DNA of 64,000 nt from Phyto melanocephala (lineage: Eukaryota > Arthropoda > Insecta > Diptera > Rhinophoridae). Within the stretch, counting starts at the first letter, position 1; the number at the start of each line of letters is the position of its first letter. A program made the position numbers and the translations under genes. The notes under the pieces are model-generated. The model saw nothing but the letters and a program-made list of their open reading frames with translations. It was not told where the DNA came from and searched no databases. Shown here one piece after another: positions 23,791-34,650 of the stretch. The stretch is from assembly GCA_941918925.1 (NCBI GenBank), contig OW799235.1, forward strand, positions 42,514,201 to 42,578,200. Direction: 5' to 3'.

Positions 23791-23993
23791 TTACGGCTGA
23801 CTAACTACACATTCTCGAAAATTTTTTATTTTTTGAACAAAATATGATTCTAAAGCTTCAGCACACTTATAAAATGATGACTCCTTGGGGTTATAATAAC
23901 GGCAGTTGTCGAATATTTTCGTCATATCACCAATGAATTCTGAGAGTTTTGAGTATATGTTCTTGCTTAAATTTTCTTCAATCTGCTTCAAAT
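23791..23993 (-). CDS. E(bx): E(bx)/NURF301 (BPTF) last exon, bromodomain
   Basis: This exon encodes the second half of a bromodomain and the C-terminus. It follows a 3' splice site (TTTTAATTTTAG on the minus strand) and opens in phase 2 with LKQIEENL, then [36 protein letters not shown] and the end CVVSQP-stop. FDNCRYYNP with its acetyl-lysine-binding Asn and the FVQK tail are characteristic of BPTF/NURF301, the large subunit of the NURF chromatin remodeller, whose bromodomain reads acetylated histone H4. The ZA-loop half of the domain must lie in an exon further right, which I did not find in the remaining 40 kb. Candidate poly(A) signals (AATAAA, minus) lie at 23540 and 23448. It is undamaged. 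Confidence 0.8.
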
Positions 23994-24395
23994 CTAAAAT
24001 TAAAATATATAGAAATTTTTATAATTAGTAGTCGCTTTTTCTAATCATAGTACGTATTTTGTAAGTCTGTAGTGTTAAAACAAATTTTTAGTTTTTACTT
24101 GGTGGAGGCACCATATGATATGACACGCAAATACTTTAAATTTTACAGTTACACAGAACGGGATTTACCACCAGGGAGATACCACATTTTTATCAATTTT
24201 TCAGAAATACAACTGTTTAGAAAAAATTCACTAAATTATATAGTTGTTAAATAAGCAACAAAAGCGTAAAAAAACTATATTCATATTACAATCCCCTTGT
24301 AATTTATTATTGGTATTATTTTTGTATTAGTTAACGGTATTGTATGCTTGCTGTTGGTTAATTCCATTGAGGGCAATACAATTTGAATTCATGTG
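23994..24395 (-). other. Intron start of E(bx)-like gene
   Basis: AT-rich intron sequence after the splice acceptor. It holds no ORF. ACACAGAACGGGATTTACCA at 24153 resembles the arm of the palindrome at 33136-33262. Confidence 0.5.
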
Positions 24396-24704
24396 TGTTG
24401 AAAAAACGATACAACGTTAGTACAACTCAAATGTATTACGATTATAAAAGAATATGAACATGTAGAGAAATGTCATTTGGTAGGAGAAGAAAGAAGACAA
24501 ATTTGAAAATAAGTACTATGATTTGTAACATAAATACTAATTTCAAATTACATATGAGTGTAACGATAAAGAGTGCTGATGATGAAATCGTAGCTAGTTT
24601 CGAAAATGCATTAAAAAAATGTATGCTTCGGAATATTTGTTCAAGATTCTTAAATTATTACAATTTAATTTAGGAAATGTTTAAGGAAATTAAGTAATAG
24701 AATA

Positions 24705-25107
24705 AATGAACTTGAGCCAAAATAAAATGATTTACAGTATTATTTCAAAATTGAATAAGTATGTGGAAGCTATTAATCTGGGTCCAATATCGTTTTACCT
24801 GGGGATGGAGTTTTATCGTGATGGACCGCGAGGCGACATTAATCTTCATCAGCAGAAATATATCACAAATATTCGAACGATGGGGTATGAATGACTGTAA
24901 GCCAGCTGCAACTCCATGGTCAAGCGGTACTGTTTTGCGAAAATGTAATGTTAAATGTGATGAATTGGACTCGAAAAATTATTAAAGTTTGATTGGTGCA
25001 TTGATGTACCTGGTCGTGATTTCGAGAACTGATCTCATTCATGTGGTGCCAAAATTATATCAGTTTAGTTCACATCCACATAAAGAACATTTTCAAGCTG
25101 CTAAATA
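24705..25107 (+). pseudogene. Copia RT, C-terminal part
   Basis: Plus frames give LGPISFYLGMEF, INLHQQKYI, CKPAATPWSSGT and, after a stop, SLIGALMYLVVISRTDL and HPHKEHFQAAK. These are landmarks of the copia RT thumb/connection, which lies after the YVDD box. There are two frame breaks. The reading continues exactly at 30785 (VLIYLKKNPTG) when the Helitron is removed. Confidence 0.8.
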
Positions 25108-25114
25108 TCTACAT

Positions 25115-28100
25115 TAGAGTTAATTTCAAAAATTTGATTTGCGGATATCATCATTTTTTTGAAGGTTTTTGGGCAAATAAAAATAATGGCGGTCTTTTTT
25201 TGGGAAATTTTTCACTCCTTGGGGTGGTTCAACCCATCTGAAAACGCGGATTTTGAGCTCATTTTTCTGTAGAGCAAAAATGGTTAAATATATTGAAAAT
25301 CTGATTTCACCAGTCGATTCTGCAGCAAAAATTAATACAATGAACGTTTTTTGAATCCTCAAAAAAGTTCCAAAAACCCACAATAGAGGGCGCAACGATA
25401 AAAAGGCATTTTAAGCTTAGCAAAACGGTACCAATACCGAGACACTCAATCGATTGATGGAATTATTTGATCGTCTCCAAAGGGCGTTAGAAACAAGTTA
25501 AAACTGTTAAAAAAATTTTGCAGAGTTTCCTGTCATTTAATTCTTAAAAAAATTTTTCTTAAACATTTGTTTGCAATTACTAATAATTTATCAATATGTT
25601 GGATCTGTTACATTTAGCAAATAAAAAAGTTAGGCGAATACCAGGTAAAACAGAATTTGTTGTAATAACCTGAAATAACTCTTAAAATTCTTTTTAGATG
25701 TTCAATCGTGTACTCATTTAGACGTCTTACGCCGTTTTCTCACGATTCATGAAGTTAATAACAAAAAAAATGTGTTTGTATCAGCTTCATCTCTAGTATC
25801 CGAAATCGAAATCGACGTAGAGAAATTGTTACTTTTTCCAAAGCAACGCTATTACCTTCGTAACAAGATAACCAAACTTTACGGAAATTTTTGCAATACC
25901 AAACGAAATTTTAAAAGAGGGAGTTCGGGTCCAATGAAACACGTAAAAGAATTCTACAAAAAACTCTCTAATCCATTTCCGTTGACACAAGAGTTTAAGC
26001 GAGCATCGAGAAAACAAGTAGTTAAAGCATCTATTACTAACACATTAGAAGAGGAAGAAATACAAGTAGACATTGACACAAAAAATCAAGACCCAGATTG
26101 GATGCTAGCTGAAGCAAAATCCAAAATTGGTAAATTTCTTTTTATAGACCCAAAGACTTGCCGACTGTTGGACAGCCTTGAAATTTCTTCCAATTCGATT
26201 TCACTTCTTTTCAAAGAATTGAAACGTCTCAACAACATAGAAGGAAATACATCTTGTTCATATTTGTTAAAACGACGGTCTAGGGAACGTGAGCAATCAA
26301 TGAAACGGCTCCAGGAATTTGAATTTCCCGACTACTTGATATTGCATTGGGACGGTAAACGTATGCAGAATAATAGCTCCGATATGGTAGAAAGATTAGT
26401 CATTAGTGTTTCCGCAACAAATGGGTTACAAAAACTAATTTCTTGCAATTTTATTGACGATGGCTCAGCAAGATCTATTTCAAACGAATTAAAAAAGCAA
26501 TGCGATACATTAAACATCAGAAACAAGATTGTTGGTCTATCTTATGATACAACAGCTGCAAATTCAGGCGTGAAAGGAGGTGCAGCAGTGTTATTCGAAA
26601 AAACAACAAAAAATCAATTGAACCGTCGACCTTGTCGACTTCATCAAAAAGAATTGTGCATGGCAAATCCATTTAAAGAAGTGGTAATGAAAACGGTTGG
26701 TGCTGGAATTCCAATTTTTAGTCAATTTAGAAAGTGGTTTATACAAAATCGTGGTTTAAAAATTACACCGGCATATAATTCAAAAGTAGCTAAAAGAATT
26801 TTGGACCTAAATCGGCAATCGTTGGTAGATTTTTATGTTAAGCAAATCCAGATTAATCACAGAAGGGCGGATCACAGAGAAGTGGCCGAACTTGCACTTG
26901 TTCATTTAAATGCGAATCCTGGCTATAATTTAAAAGCCTGTGGAGCAGATCACCACGCCCGATGGCTCTCAAAAGTAATATATATTTTTAAAATAATGTT
27001 GTACAAAAATCATTTTTACATTTCGGAAACGTTGTTGGAGCAATTTGAAGCTATGCTTCTCTATTTTATAACCGTATACCTAAAGTATTGGTTCACGTGC
27101 GAATCAACAATTTATGCTGCAAAAAATGACCTAGACTTTTTGTCCGAACTTGAGAAATTTTCGCAGATGGAAGGAAAATATTGTTCTATAATTGCAAACA
27201 GTGCTAAAGCCACTCAGCTACGGCATTTGGAATACCTAAGCGTAGATAACGCAGTATTTTCAATTTTTGACGAACGAATTTCATTAGAGGAAAAGGAACA
27301 ACTACGAAATAAATTGTTACCAAGTAAAATCAAAGATCTAACTGAAAAGTTGTTAGAAATTGATCCAAATTGTAATTTACACGATTTCAAAAAATATGAT
27401 GCCGATAATGTTACATATTGTACACCGGATGAAGAAGCTGAAGATTTTGTTAATTTGATCCATTCAACCGATCAAATACTTTATGAAAAAGATTTCGTTG
27501 ATGTCGAAGAAAATGAAAATGTATTAAACAAAACTATCGATGTAACTACCAAATTACCAAATTATGATTCTTTTTGTTCTAAATCGCCTTTTGATTATGT
27601 CACTCTTCAGAGCCTAAAAAGTTTAGTTAATTTTGGTATCAATATTTCTTTTATGGGTCATAATGCCATTGATTGGCCAACTAACAAAAGCTATGTAAAT
27701 GCAATTAAAATCGCCAATAACATTAAATCTACAAGTATTTATACGGAACAACTAGTTGGCCGAATTTCAAGACTAAACAATTCGTGTTTGCTGAAAAATA
27801 AAGATGGTTTAAATCGTTTAGCTATAGCCGCAGTAGATAACTCTGAAATTGTTTAAAATTAATTTAAATAAATCATTTGAAACAACAAAAAAGTTTGTAA
27901 CTTTTTTTTTATCAATTATTTATTTTGTTATAAAGTAATTTTGAAGTCTCATAACTTTTTAACGGGTTGTGATAAAAATAAAATATTGGTACCGTTTTGC
28001 TAAGCTTAAAATGCCTTTTTATCGTGCATATTAAAAAAATACATAAAAATTAAAAAAAAAAAAAAAAAAAAGAGATTTGCGCCCTCTATTGTGGGTTTTT

Positions 28101-28251
28101 GGAACTTTTTTGAGGATGGGGTTGAACCACCCCAAGGAGTAAAAATTTTTCCAAAAAAAGACCGCCATTATTTTTGTTTAGGCAAAACCCTTAAAAAAAA
28201 TGATGATACCCGAAAAACAAATCAGGTGACCTGGTCGCCAAACGAACTCTA
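25115..28251 (+). mobile_element. hAT-like transposon, 3.1 kb, TSD ATCTACAT
   Basis: The 8-bp duplication ATCTACAT is exact (25107-25114, 28252-28259). Ends TAGAGTT...AACTCTA are inverted, and subterminal inverted repeats run inward for roughly 300 bp with gaps. They include ATAATGGCGGTCTTTTTTTG, CCTTGGGGTGGTTCAACCC and, innermost, AAGCTTAGCAAAACGGTACC (25411 against 27990). One two-exon gene (25596-27856) fills the interior. The element looks complete and young. Confidence 0.9.
25596..27856 (+). CDS. hAT-like transposase, two exons, apparently intact
   Basis: Predicted exon 1 is 25596-25644, the intron is 25645-25697 (GTAAAA...TTTTTAG, 53 nt, fly-sized) and exon 2 is 25698-27856, giving 735 aa without a stop. 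Starting at the ATG at 25596 adds MLDLLHLANKKVRRIP to the long open frame of exon 2. Landmarks in the joined protein are ILHWDGK (Asp235), LSYDTTAANSG (Asp300), CRLHQKEL (Cys329-x2-His332) and ADHHARWLS (Trp440). D...D...CxxH...RW matches the order in hAT transposases, although the HWDGK/DTTAANSG wording belongs to a divergent, largely unannotated group I recall from arthropod and cnidarian repeats. The third acidic residue cannot be assigned by eye. No zinc finger is visible at the N-terminus. Confidence 0.8.
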
Positions 28252-28849
28252 ATCTACATATATATATAAAAGAGTAACGTGACTGACTGATTCATCATCG
28301 CACAGCCCAAACGCAAAGAGCTAGAGACATGAAATTTGAACAATCGGTTCCTCTTTCAATATATAGCTCCACTAAGAAGGGATTTTTGGAAATTCATACT
28401 TTAAGGGGGTAAAAAAGGGTAAAATCGGTAACCTTATATCTGCTAAACTAAAAATGATACAAATTAAATTGAAAAAGTATTGTAATTTGCACAAAAAATA
28501 AGCTGACAGATGTCTGGCTTTTTTTTTAATTTTCAACCCCTAAGGGGAAAAAACGAGTAAAAACTTAAATTTGGTACTTTTTTGGTGCCATATGTAACTT
28601 CCAAACACATATAGCTAGGAAAAAAATTTGAACTGTTTTAAGTAATCCGCGAAAAAATATTGATAGGAATTTGGCACTTTTTTCAAATTCGCATGTATAA
28701 GGGGTAAATATTGTCCCTTTTTTTGGTACTTTTTTTAAAAGAAACTTTTCAAATATTATTCAATGGGACAAAATTTGTTCATTATTATTGCCTAATAGAA
28801 TATGGACAATTATTTAGGTGAAATTTTTGGGAACTTTTTTGGTAATTTT

Positions 28850-29530
28850 TGTATTTTCAACGTTTGCGAAGCTAGAATTTTGAAATTAGTGGCTATTGAT
28901 ACAAGGTGAGACCGAAAATAATATGGTCGATCAGAAAGGTACTTTTTTTGAATTTTTGTGGTACTTTTGGTATTTTCTGCGTTTATGAAGGTAGGATTGT
29001 ACAATCAAGGGCTTTTGATTCTAGGTGAGATTAAAAATGTTATGGGCGACCAAATAAGTACTTTTTGTATTTTCAACGTTTGCGAAGCTAGAATTTTAAA
29101 ATTAGTGACTATTAATACAAGGTGAGACTAAAAATGTTATGGGCGACCAAAAAGGTACTTTTTTGAATTTTTATGGTACTTTTTGTATTTTCTACGTTTA
29201 TGAAGATAGGATTGTGCAATCAAGGACTATTGATTCTAGGTGAGACTAAAAATGTTATGGGCGACCAAAAAGGTACTTTTTGTATTTTTAACGTTAGCGA
29301 AGCTTAAATTTTGAAATTAGTGACTATTGATACAAGGTGAGACTAAAAATGTCATGGGCGACCAAAAAGATACTTTTTTGATTTGTTATGATTTTTTCTG
29401 TATTTTCTACGTTTATGAAGATAGGATTATACAACCAAGGACTTTTGATTCCAGGTGAGACTAAGAATGTTATGGGCGACCAAAAAGGTACTTTTTTGAA
29501 TTTTTATGGTACTTTTTGTATTTTCTATTA
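28850..29530. repeat. Alternating dimeric tandem repeat
   Basis: The marker GGGCGACCAAAAAGGTAC (variants) occurs at 29044, 29141, 29259, 29355 and 29473, so spacings alternate 97 and 118 bp. The short and long units differ (GTTTGCGAAGCTAGAATTTT against GTTTATGAAGATAGGATTGT). Higher-order unit is about 215 bp. It is part of the Helitron body. Confidence 0.8.
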
Positions 29531-29677
29531 CTGATTCAAGTTTAGAATTAACATGATATTGAAGACACAAAAAAGCCTTTTCGCATTTTTATTTAACTCT
29601 TTGTATTTTTACGTTTGTAAACATGGATTTTTAAAATAATTTTTTTTTTTTGATCTGAGGTCTAACTCCTAATATTA

Positions 29678-30416
29678 CACAGTACAACATTTTTCAGTTA
29701 ATTGATTGCCAACTCAATTCTGTGAACTGTATGTGAAATTAGACCCAAAAAGAAGAATTTCTGCATCATTCGTTTTGTCTTCTTACCTGCGATTTGAAGT
29801 TAGTACTATCGTATAGGGGAATTTATCACGTTTTAGGCCCTGTTGTTTGACATAGCTCGACAACCACTAGCCCAATTTAGTTGAAATAAATTAAAAAAAA
29901 TTAAGAATTACAATTCCCTTAATCTGTTCATATATTGTTTTCCTATACAAGTAACACTTTCGAAGTTAAAAATGAATGTATGAAGGGAAAAAATTATTTT
30001 TTGCCTAAAAATTAAAATTTTTTTTTTTTTTTAAATACATAAAAAATCCAAAATGGAAAAAAGTTTCAAGTCTAGTTATTTTTTCGCAAAGTCACATAAC
30101 CTATGAGCAAAATGAGACAAAGATCATAAAAATCGATGCACGCGTTTCGCTTTTATTCGCAATTGAGTAAATGTATGAATTCTTAATTTTTTAAAATTTA
30201 TTTCAACTAAATTGGGCTAGTGGTTGTCGAGCTATGTCAAACAACAGGGCCTAAAACGTGATAAATTCCCCTATACGATAGTACTAACTTCAAATCGATA
30301 CTAACTTCAAATCGCAGGTAAGAAGACAAAACGAATGATGCAGAAATTCTTCTTTTTGGGTCTAATTTCACATACAGTTAACAGAATTGAGTTGGCAAAT
30401 CATGTGTTGTACTGTG
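29678..30416. mobile_element. Palindromic MITE, 739 bp, TSD TTA
   Basis: CACAGTACAACA is mirrored at the right. Arms of about 230 bp pair (CTGTATGTGAAATTAGACCC, GGCCCTGTTGTTTGACATAG), leaving a 270-bp centre. The flank TTA is duplicated (29675-29677, 30417-30419). Removing the element restores the surrounding tandem repeat (..AATATTATGGATGACC.. against AATGTTATGGGCGACC). The 3-bp TTA suggests PIF/Harbinger mobilisation. Confidence 0.85.
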
Positions 30417-30784
30417 TTATGGATGACCAAAATTACTTTTTCTCTCTTTTTTTATATTTTTTTACATAGAATTCTGAATGTAGGTAATAATAAACCAATT
30501 GGAAGTTTAAGTGAAAGAAAAAATGTTACTTTTATTATTTTTAGGGTCATTATTGCAAATTATGAATCTTAATTTTTGAAACTCAGTAGCATTTATATTG
30601 CTTTTAGTTAGGAAATATATGCCCGATATATCCTTACTCTACTTTTTGTTTTTCTAAGTAAATTGAATCAGAGATACAAATTTTCATAAATTGAACCAAA
30701 TATATTTAATAATTAAAAAAATAGAACTTGAGTATTTAATAAATACTAAGAACTGCGCTATCGAAGTAGTGGGTTAAATGCTAG

Positions 30785-31300
30785 TGTTCTGATATATCTG
30801 AAGAAAAATCCTACAGGTAAAATATCTTTTTCTACTAATTTAAAAATTTTAAAATGATTCACAGATAAAGGCTGGGGTTGTGAACTTAATGATCGAAAAT
30901 CCTACTCTGGTATTGTTGTTAATTGGCTGGGGGTCCTGTTGCCTGGGAGTCCCGCAAACAACCTGTGGTTGCTCTAAGTACAATGGAGGCTGAATATATT
31001 CCTATTTGTCAAGGCACAAAGGAAGTAGTTTTTCATCGTAGTCTTTTAAAAGAAGTCGGGTTTGAAAATTATATTGCGCTTCCTACTCCGATTTTATGTG
31101 ATAATCAAGATGCTGCTTTTATGGTAAAGAATCCAACCGTTCATAAGAAGAGTTAACACATTATCACTATATACGAGAAAAATATGATGAGAAGGCTATC
31201 GATATACATACAGTACGTTACCTCTAATGAGAATGCAGCTGATATTCTTACGAAATGTTTAGATAAACTTGTAAACTTTTAAAAATTTAAATGTACATTT
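30785..31300 (+). pseudogene. Copia RNase H, C-terminal pol
   Basis: VLIYLKKNPTG, then FTDKGWGCELNDRKSYSG (the first catalytic Asp region), VAWESRKQPVVALSTMEAEY (30935-30995), ILCDNQDAAFMVKNPTVH and, after shifts, ENAADILTKCLDKLVNF. These are the ordered RNase H motifs of Ty1/copia pol. A stop at 31154, an earlier stop near 30863 and frame changes disable it. The purine tract and 3' LTR follow. Confidence 0.8.
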
Positions 31301-31402
31301 AAGGCATTTGAATAGAGGGTGAGATTGTTGAAAAAACGATGCAATCTTAGTACAACTCAAATGCTGAGAACTCTGTTCTAGTAATGTTATAAGTCTGTTT
31401 TT

Positions 31403-31740
31403 ATACCCTTCACCTGTGGTGCACAAGATATATATAGCTTTGTCATTCTGTTTGTAATTTCTACAATTTTCATTTCCGACCCCATAAAGTATATATTTTC
31501 TGAAAGCTTATGAATAGAGGAGTCAATTAAGCACTGACCGTCTGTCCGTGTGTTGGTTGAAATCAACTTTTAGAAGCAACTATATGTTCCTCAGATCTAA
31601 ATATGGTATCAATCTCTTGGAAATATCCAGGAATGAATCGCTATTGAAATTCAGCACAATCGCCCCATAACTTTCTGAGATATGAGCAAAAAAACCACGA
31701 CCACCTCGTTTTTTTTCACAATTACAACAACAACAACAAT
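31403..31740 (+). repeat. mini-me/HINE-like fragment in copia LTR
   Basis: Starts ATACCCTTCACCTGTGGTGC, with CCCATAAAGTATATATTTTC and GACCGTCTGTCCGTG, and ends in (ACA)n near 31740. The hairpin end is missing. Confidence 0.7.
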
Positions 31741-31844
31741 TAGTCAAATTAATATAGTGTTGGAAACTTTTGATAGACCATTTTGATACTTTTACAAAAG
31801 AATAGGTACTATAGTTTTTATTTGAATTTTGAGTTGAATTTTTG

Positions 31845-32239
31845 TTTCTAAATATGACGTACAAACTTAAGTCGACTTTAAACGGTTACAATTTCCAGTG
31901 CGGCTAGCATTTGCAATGTCGATAAATAACTCACAAGGGCAGTCGCTAAGTGTTTGTGGTATTAATCTTGAAAATTCATGTTTTTCACATGGCCAATTAT
32001 ATGTCGCCTGTTCCCGTGTCGGAATACCAACAACACTATTTATATACGCGCCAGAAAATAAAACTAAGAATATTGTGTATCATAAAGCATTAGAATAATA
32101 AACACTTTGTTTTTGGAATAATTTTGATTTATTAATATACCAACAGCAATACTTAAAAAAGAAATTAACTTAAGTCAGATAAAAAGGTAACAGATATTTC
32201 TTGATTATAGGGCGGTACGAAGTTCGCCGGGTCAGCTAG
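31845..32239 (+). mobile_element. Autonomous-type Helitron, 3' end only
   Basis: Holds the helicase C-terminus and ends TTCGCCGGGTCAGCTAG before a T, with a small hairpin GAAGTTC...GCCGG. The 5' part is not recognised in the window. Confidence 0.75.
31880..32098 (+). pseudogene. Helitron RepHel helicase C-terminus
   Basis: Sequence resembling the PIF1-type helicase end of Helitron RepHel: RLQFPVRLAFAMSINNSQGQ (motif V region), ENSCFSHGQLYVACSRVG (motif VI) and APENKTKNIVYHKALE-stop. In the full protein this domain unwinds DNA during rolling-circle transposition. Only the last 70 or so residues remain and the frame is closed upstream near 31860, so it is a fragment. Confidence 0.8.
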
Positions 32240-32251
32240 TATTTTATAAAA

Positions 32252-32901
32252 TCTATATATATAAAAATCAATGTGTTTGTATGTTTGTGCTTTATAGACG
32301 GTTAAACGGCTGGACCGATTTCCTTGAAATTTTCACAGAATCTTTCTGTATGTCTGGACTATAGGCTATACTTTGGTTTGAAATGTGGGCGGGGTGCCAC
32401 GCCCTATTAAAGAATAAGTATTAAATATTATATATCACGAAAGTTAATACTGCTGGTCTTCAAATTAAGTACGGTAAACTTTGACATCCACACGAACATT
32501 TGGGTAAAAAATGGGCGGACTTTCAATAGTAGGCGTGGCCACATGAATTAAATACTAAATTTCGTATATTTGGAAAACGATATCGATTAGAGTACTAAAA
32601 TTTTGCAAGAGCAACTTTAACACCCAAATAAACATTTCTGGAAAAAATGGGTACATTAGAAATAGTGGGCGTGGCAGCTCTCATAGCAATTGAATACAAA
32701 AATTCGTATATCTGGGAAGCGATAGTAGTTAGAGTACCCAAATTTTACAAGAGACACTTTGACGTCTATATAATTATTTGAATAAGAAATGGTTGATTTA
32801 GTAATAGTAGGCGTGGCACTTGCAAAATAAATATATTTTTGAACTATAAAATTTTTATTTAATTACAATGGGGGTGGCGAAGCACACCGGGTATTAGCTA
32901 G
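32252..32901 (+). mobile_element. Nonautonomous Helitron, 650 bp
   Basis: Starts TCTATATATATAAAAATCAA after host A, ends ACACCGGGTATTAGCTAG before host T. Interior of about 120-bp repeats with GTAGGCGTGGC. Its start is 12 bp from the end of the preceding Helitron. The longer relative lies at 44204-44990. Confidence 0.85.
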
Positions 32902-33135
32902 TAGTCAATAAAAACTAATTGAATTGAACGACACGGTATTTCACTTGAGCCGAAGTTTAATTTTTGAAAGCCAAATCAAATTTCATTGGGCGACAAATTT
33001 TCTAACAATATGTTTAAAACAGCGTTTACAACTGACAATATGTTATGATACTTAACAGAATAAACTTTTTTACTGAATAAATCGATGCCTTAATATAGAA
33101 AGAGTGTATCTGTATTTTTTATTACTTTACAAGTG
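32902..33135. other. Spacer, nothing recognised
   Basis: AT-rich. Two AATAAA-like motifs (33058, 33076) but no ORF to go with them. Confidence 0.4.
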
Positions 33136-33262
33136 CTCAATCCTCGCTCTGTGAAACCGTGAAATTAAAACTTTTGTGTATAATATCATATGGTGCCACC
33201 ATACTTTTTACTATACAAAAACTTTCATTTCACAGTTTCACAGAACGAGAATTGATCCCCAG
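33136..33262. repeat. 127-bp imperfect palindrome
   Basis: CTCGCTCTGTGAAACCGTGA at the left pairs with the right end TTTCACAGAACGAG over about 45 bp with a few mismatches. The centre is CATATGGTGCCACCATAC. Similar half-arm at 24100-24180. Probably a foldback MITE. Confidence 0.65.
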
Positions 33263-33964
33263 GAGACGTTAATTCCGTACGAAAATTGGGGTTTGTGTTT
33301 ACATACGTATACAGAAAACTTAACTTATCGATAAGATTTAACAGTAGGTTAAGCCAGCTTATGCATAATATAGTAAGGAATTTATCCGGTCGGCGCAAGT
33401 GTCTATTTTTTTGTGATCAGTAAGACCAAATTATGTTAAAATATTGAATTTGAAATTTACCTCTGCTTTGCAACACTCATATTTATCTAAACGAGTATAT
33501 CCTACTCTCTTCTGTATATTGTTTGTATTCTTTTTAACTTTTAAGTTTAACAGATAACTTTGTTTCTTGAATTTTGTAAACTATTTTTATTTTAAGTCGC
33601 AATAAATCATTTTAACGTGAAGCGTCGTTTTTTTAATTCTCCTGAAAACTTCAATAAATTAACACTTTTGACACTATTTGACATATATACAAGTCAATAA
33701 TTTGTTATTAATGAAAAATTTGGTTTAGAACTATTCTTCTCAGGGCTGGAAGAAGTGACCGATAAATATAATGGAATTACATGTGGCACCAAGTGAGAAA
33801 ATTTTCAAATTTATCTCTATTAATGGTATGGGCAACAAGAAATTTAATTAAATAAAGTTAGCGCTACTTAATGAAGTTATCCACATAAGGAAAGATGTCA
33901 AGAATATAACAGAGATACTAAAACAATACCAATACCCTTATTAAAATTAAGATATTTTTATTAG
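33263..33964. other. Spacer, nothing recognised
   Basis: Contains CTTATCGATAAG near 33328, an isolated DRE-like palindrome. No gene or repeat unit identified. Confidence 0.4.
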
Positions 33965-34455
33965 AAAAATATTACAAAAGAAGTTACAGAATACTTTAAA
34001 GTCTGCCAAAAAGCCAAAATAACGAAAGACTTAAAGGATCTAATAACACCAACATCTTTAAGAGCATTTAATACAGTACTTATAGATACTCGCGGCCCAC
34101 TGATCAAATCATTTAATGGAAATGAATATGCAGTCACTATAATATGTGACTTCACAAAATATTTAGTGACCATACCTATATGGGACAAAAGTGCAAAATC
34201 AGCCGCTAAAGCTATTTTCGAACATTTTATTTTAACCTACAGTCCAATGGAGACGTTCATTACGGACATGGGTACAGAGTATGAGGATTCTATTGTAAGC
34301 GTGTTATGTAATCTCCTTAAGATAAAGAAGCCATAGAATATTTAACGAGTATGTGGGATTCTACATATCCGTTGACGAAAGCGGTTTTAATACAACGCCA
34401 TCATCAGTACATCACTATTTTCCGTACGAATTGGTTTTTGGAAGAATTTTAAATG
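33965..34455 (+). pseudogene. Errantivirus-type integrase fragment
   Basis: A plus-strand frame about 120 codons long reads VCQKAKITKDL, TVLIDTRGPLIKSFNGNEYA, DFTKYLVTIPI and METFITDMGTEYEDS, which are the zinc-binding Cys, the first Asp and the second Asp of a Ty3/gypsy integrase in the wording typical of insect errantiviruses. It stops at 34334. A shift then gives NTTPSSVHHYFPYELVFGR, a downstream integrase landmark. The stretch holding the catalytic Glu is missing. A dead fragment, on the same strand as the env-only element at 52100-54852. Confidence 0.75.
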
Positions 34456-34650
34456 GATTTCTACAATTTAATTTACTTTTTTTTTTTTTTTTTATTCAAT
34501 GATTTTTTTAAAAGTATTATTAATACTTTTCATATACATACAATAACTTAAAATTTTTATTATTTTTTTCAACTCAAACACAAATTATACTTTGCAAAAA
34601 ATGATGTTACTTTATTCATTAGATTTGATTACTTTCATTTTTAATATAAT
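34456..34650. other. T-rich spacer
   Basis: Poly-T at 34478-34495. Nothing else seen. Confidence 0.4.

Larger units (their letters stand above)
25108..30784 (+). mobile_element. Helitron in copia RT, itself twice hit
   Basis: It begins TCTACAT after host A25107 and ends GGGTTAAATGCTAG before host T30785. Removing it rejoins the copia frame ..QAAKYVLIYLKKN.. with no lost base, which fixes both ends. The 25115-28251 transposon entered its first ten bases, so the Helitron sequence proper resumes at 28260 (ATATATATAAAAGAGTAACG). It holds tandem repeats (28850-29530) and a palindromic MITE (29678-30416). No Rep/helicase is present, so it is nonautonomous. Confidence 0.85.
24396..31405 (+). mobile_element. 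Copia relic with inserted Helitron
   Basis: The first 38 bases of the LTR (TGTTGAAAAAACGATACAAC) occur at 24396 and again at 31326 after a GAGGGTGAGA purine tract. The left copy then jumps into unrelated sequence, so most of the LTR, gag, integrase and early RT are deleted. RT remains at 24705-25107 and RNase H at 30785-31300. Between them lies a Helitron (25108-30784). The 3' LTR is entered at 31403 by a mini-me/HINE-like fragment. The right end of the LTR could not be placed. Confidence 0.75.

Noticed and set aside
25829..26526. Minus frames within the hAT-like gene
   Set aside because: Shadows of the 735-aa transposase.
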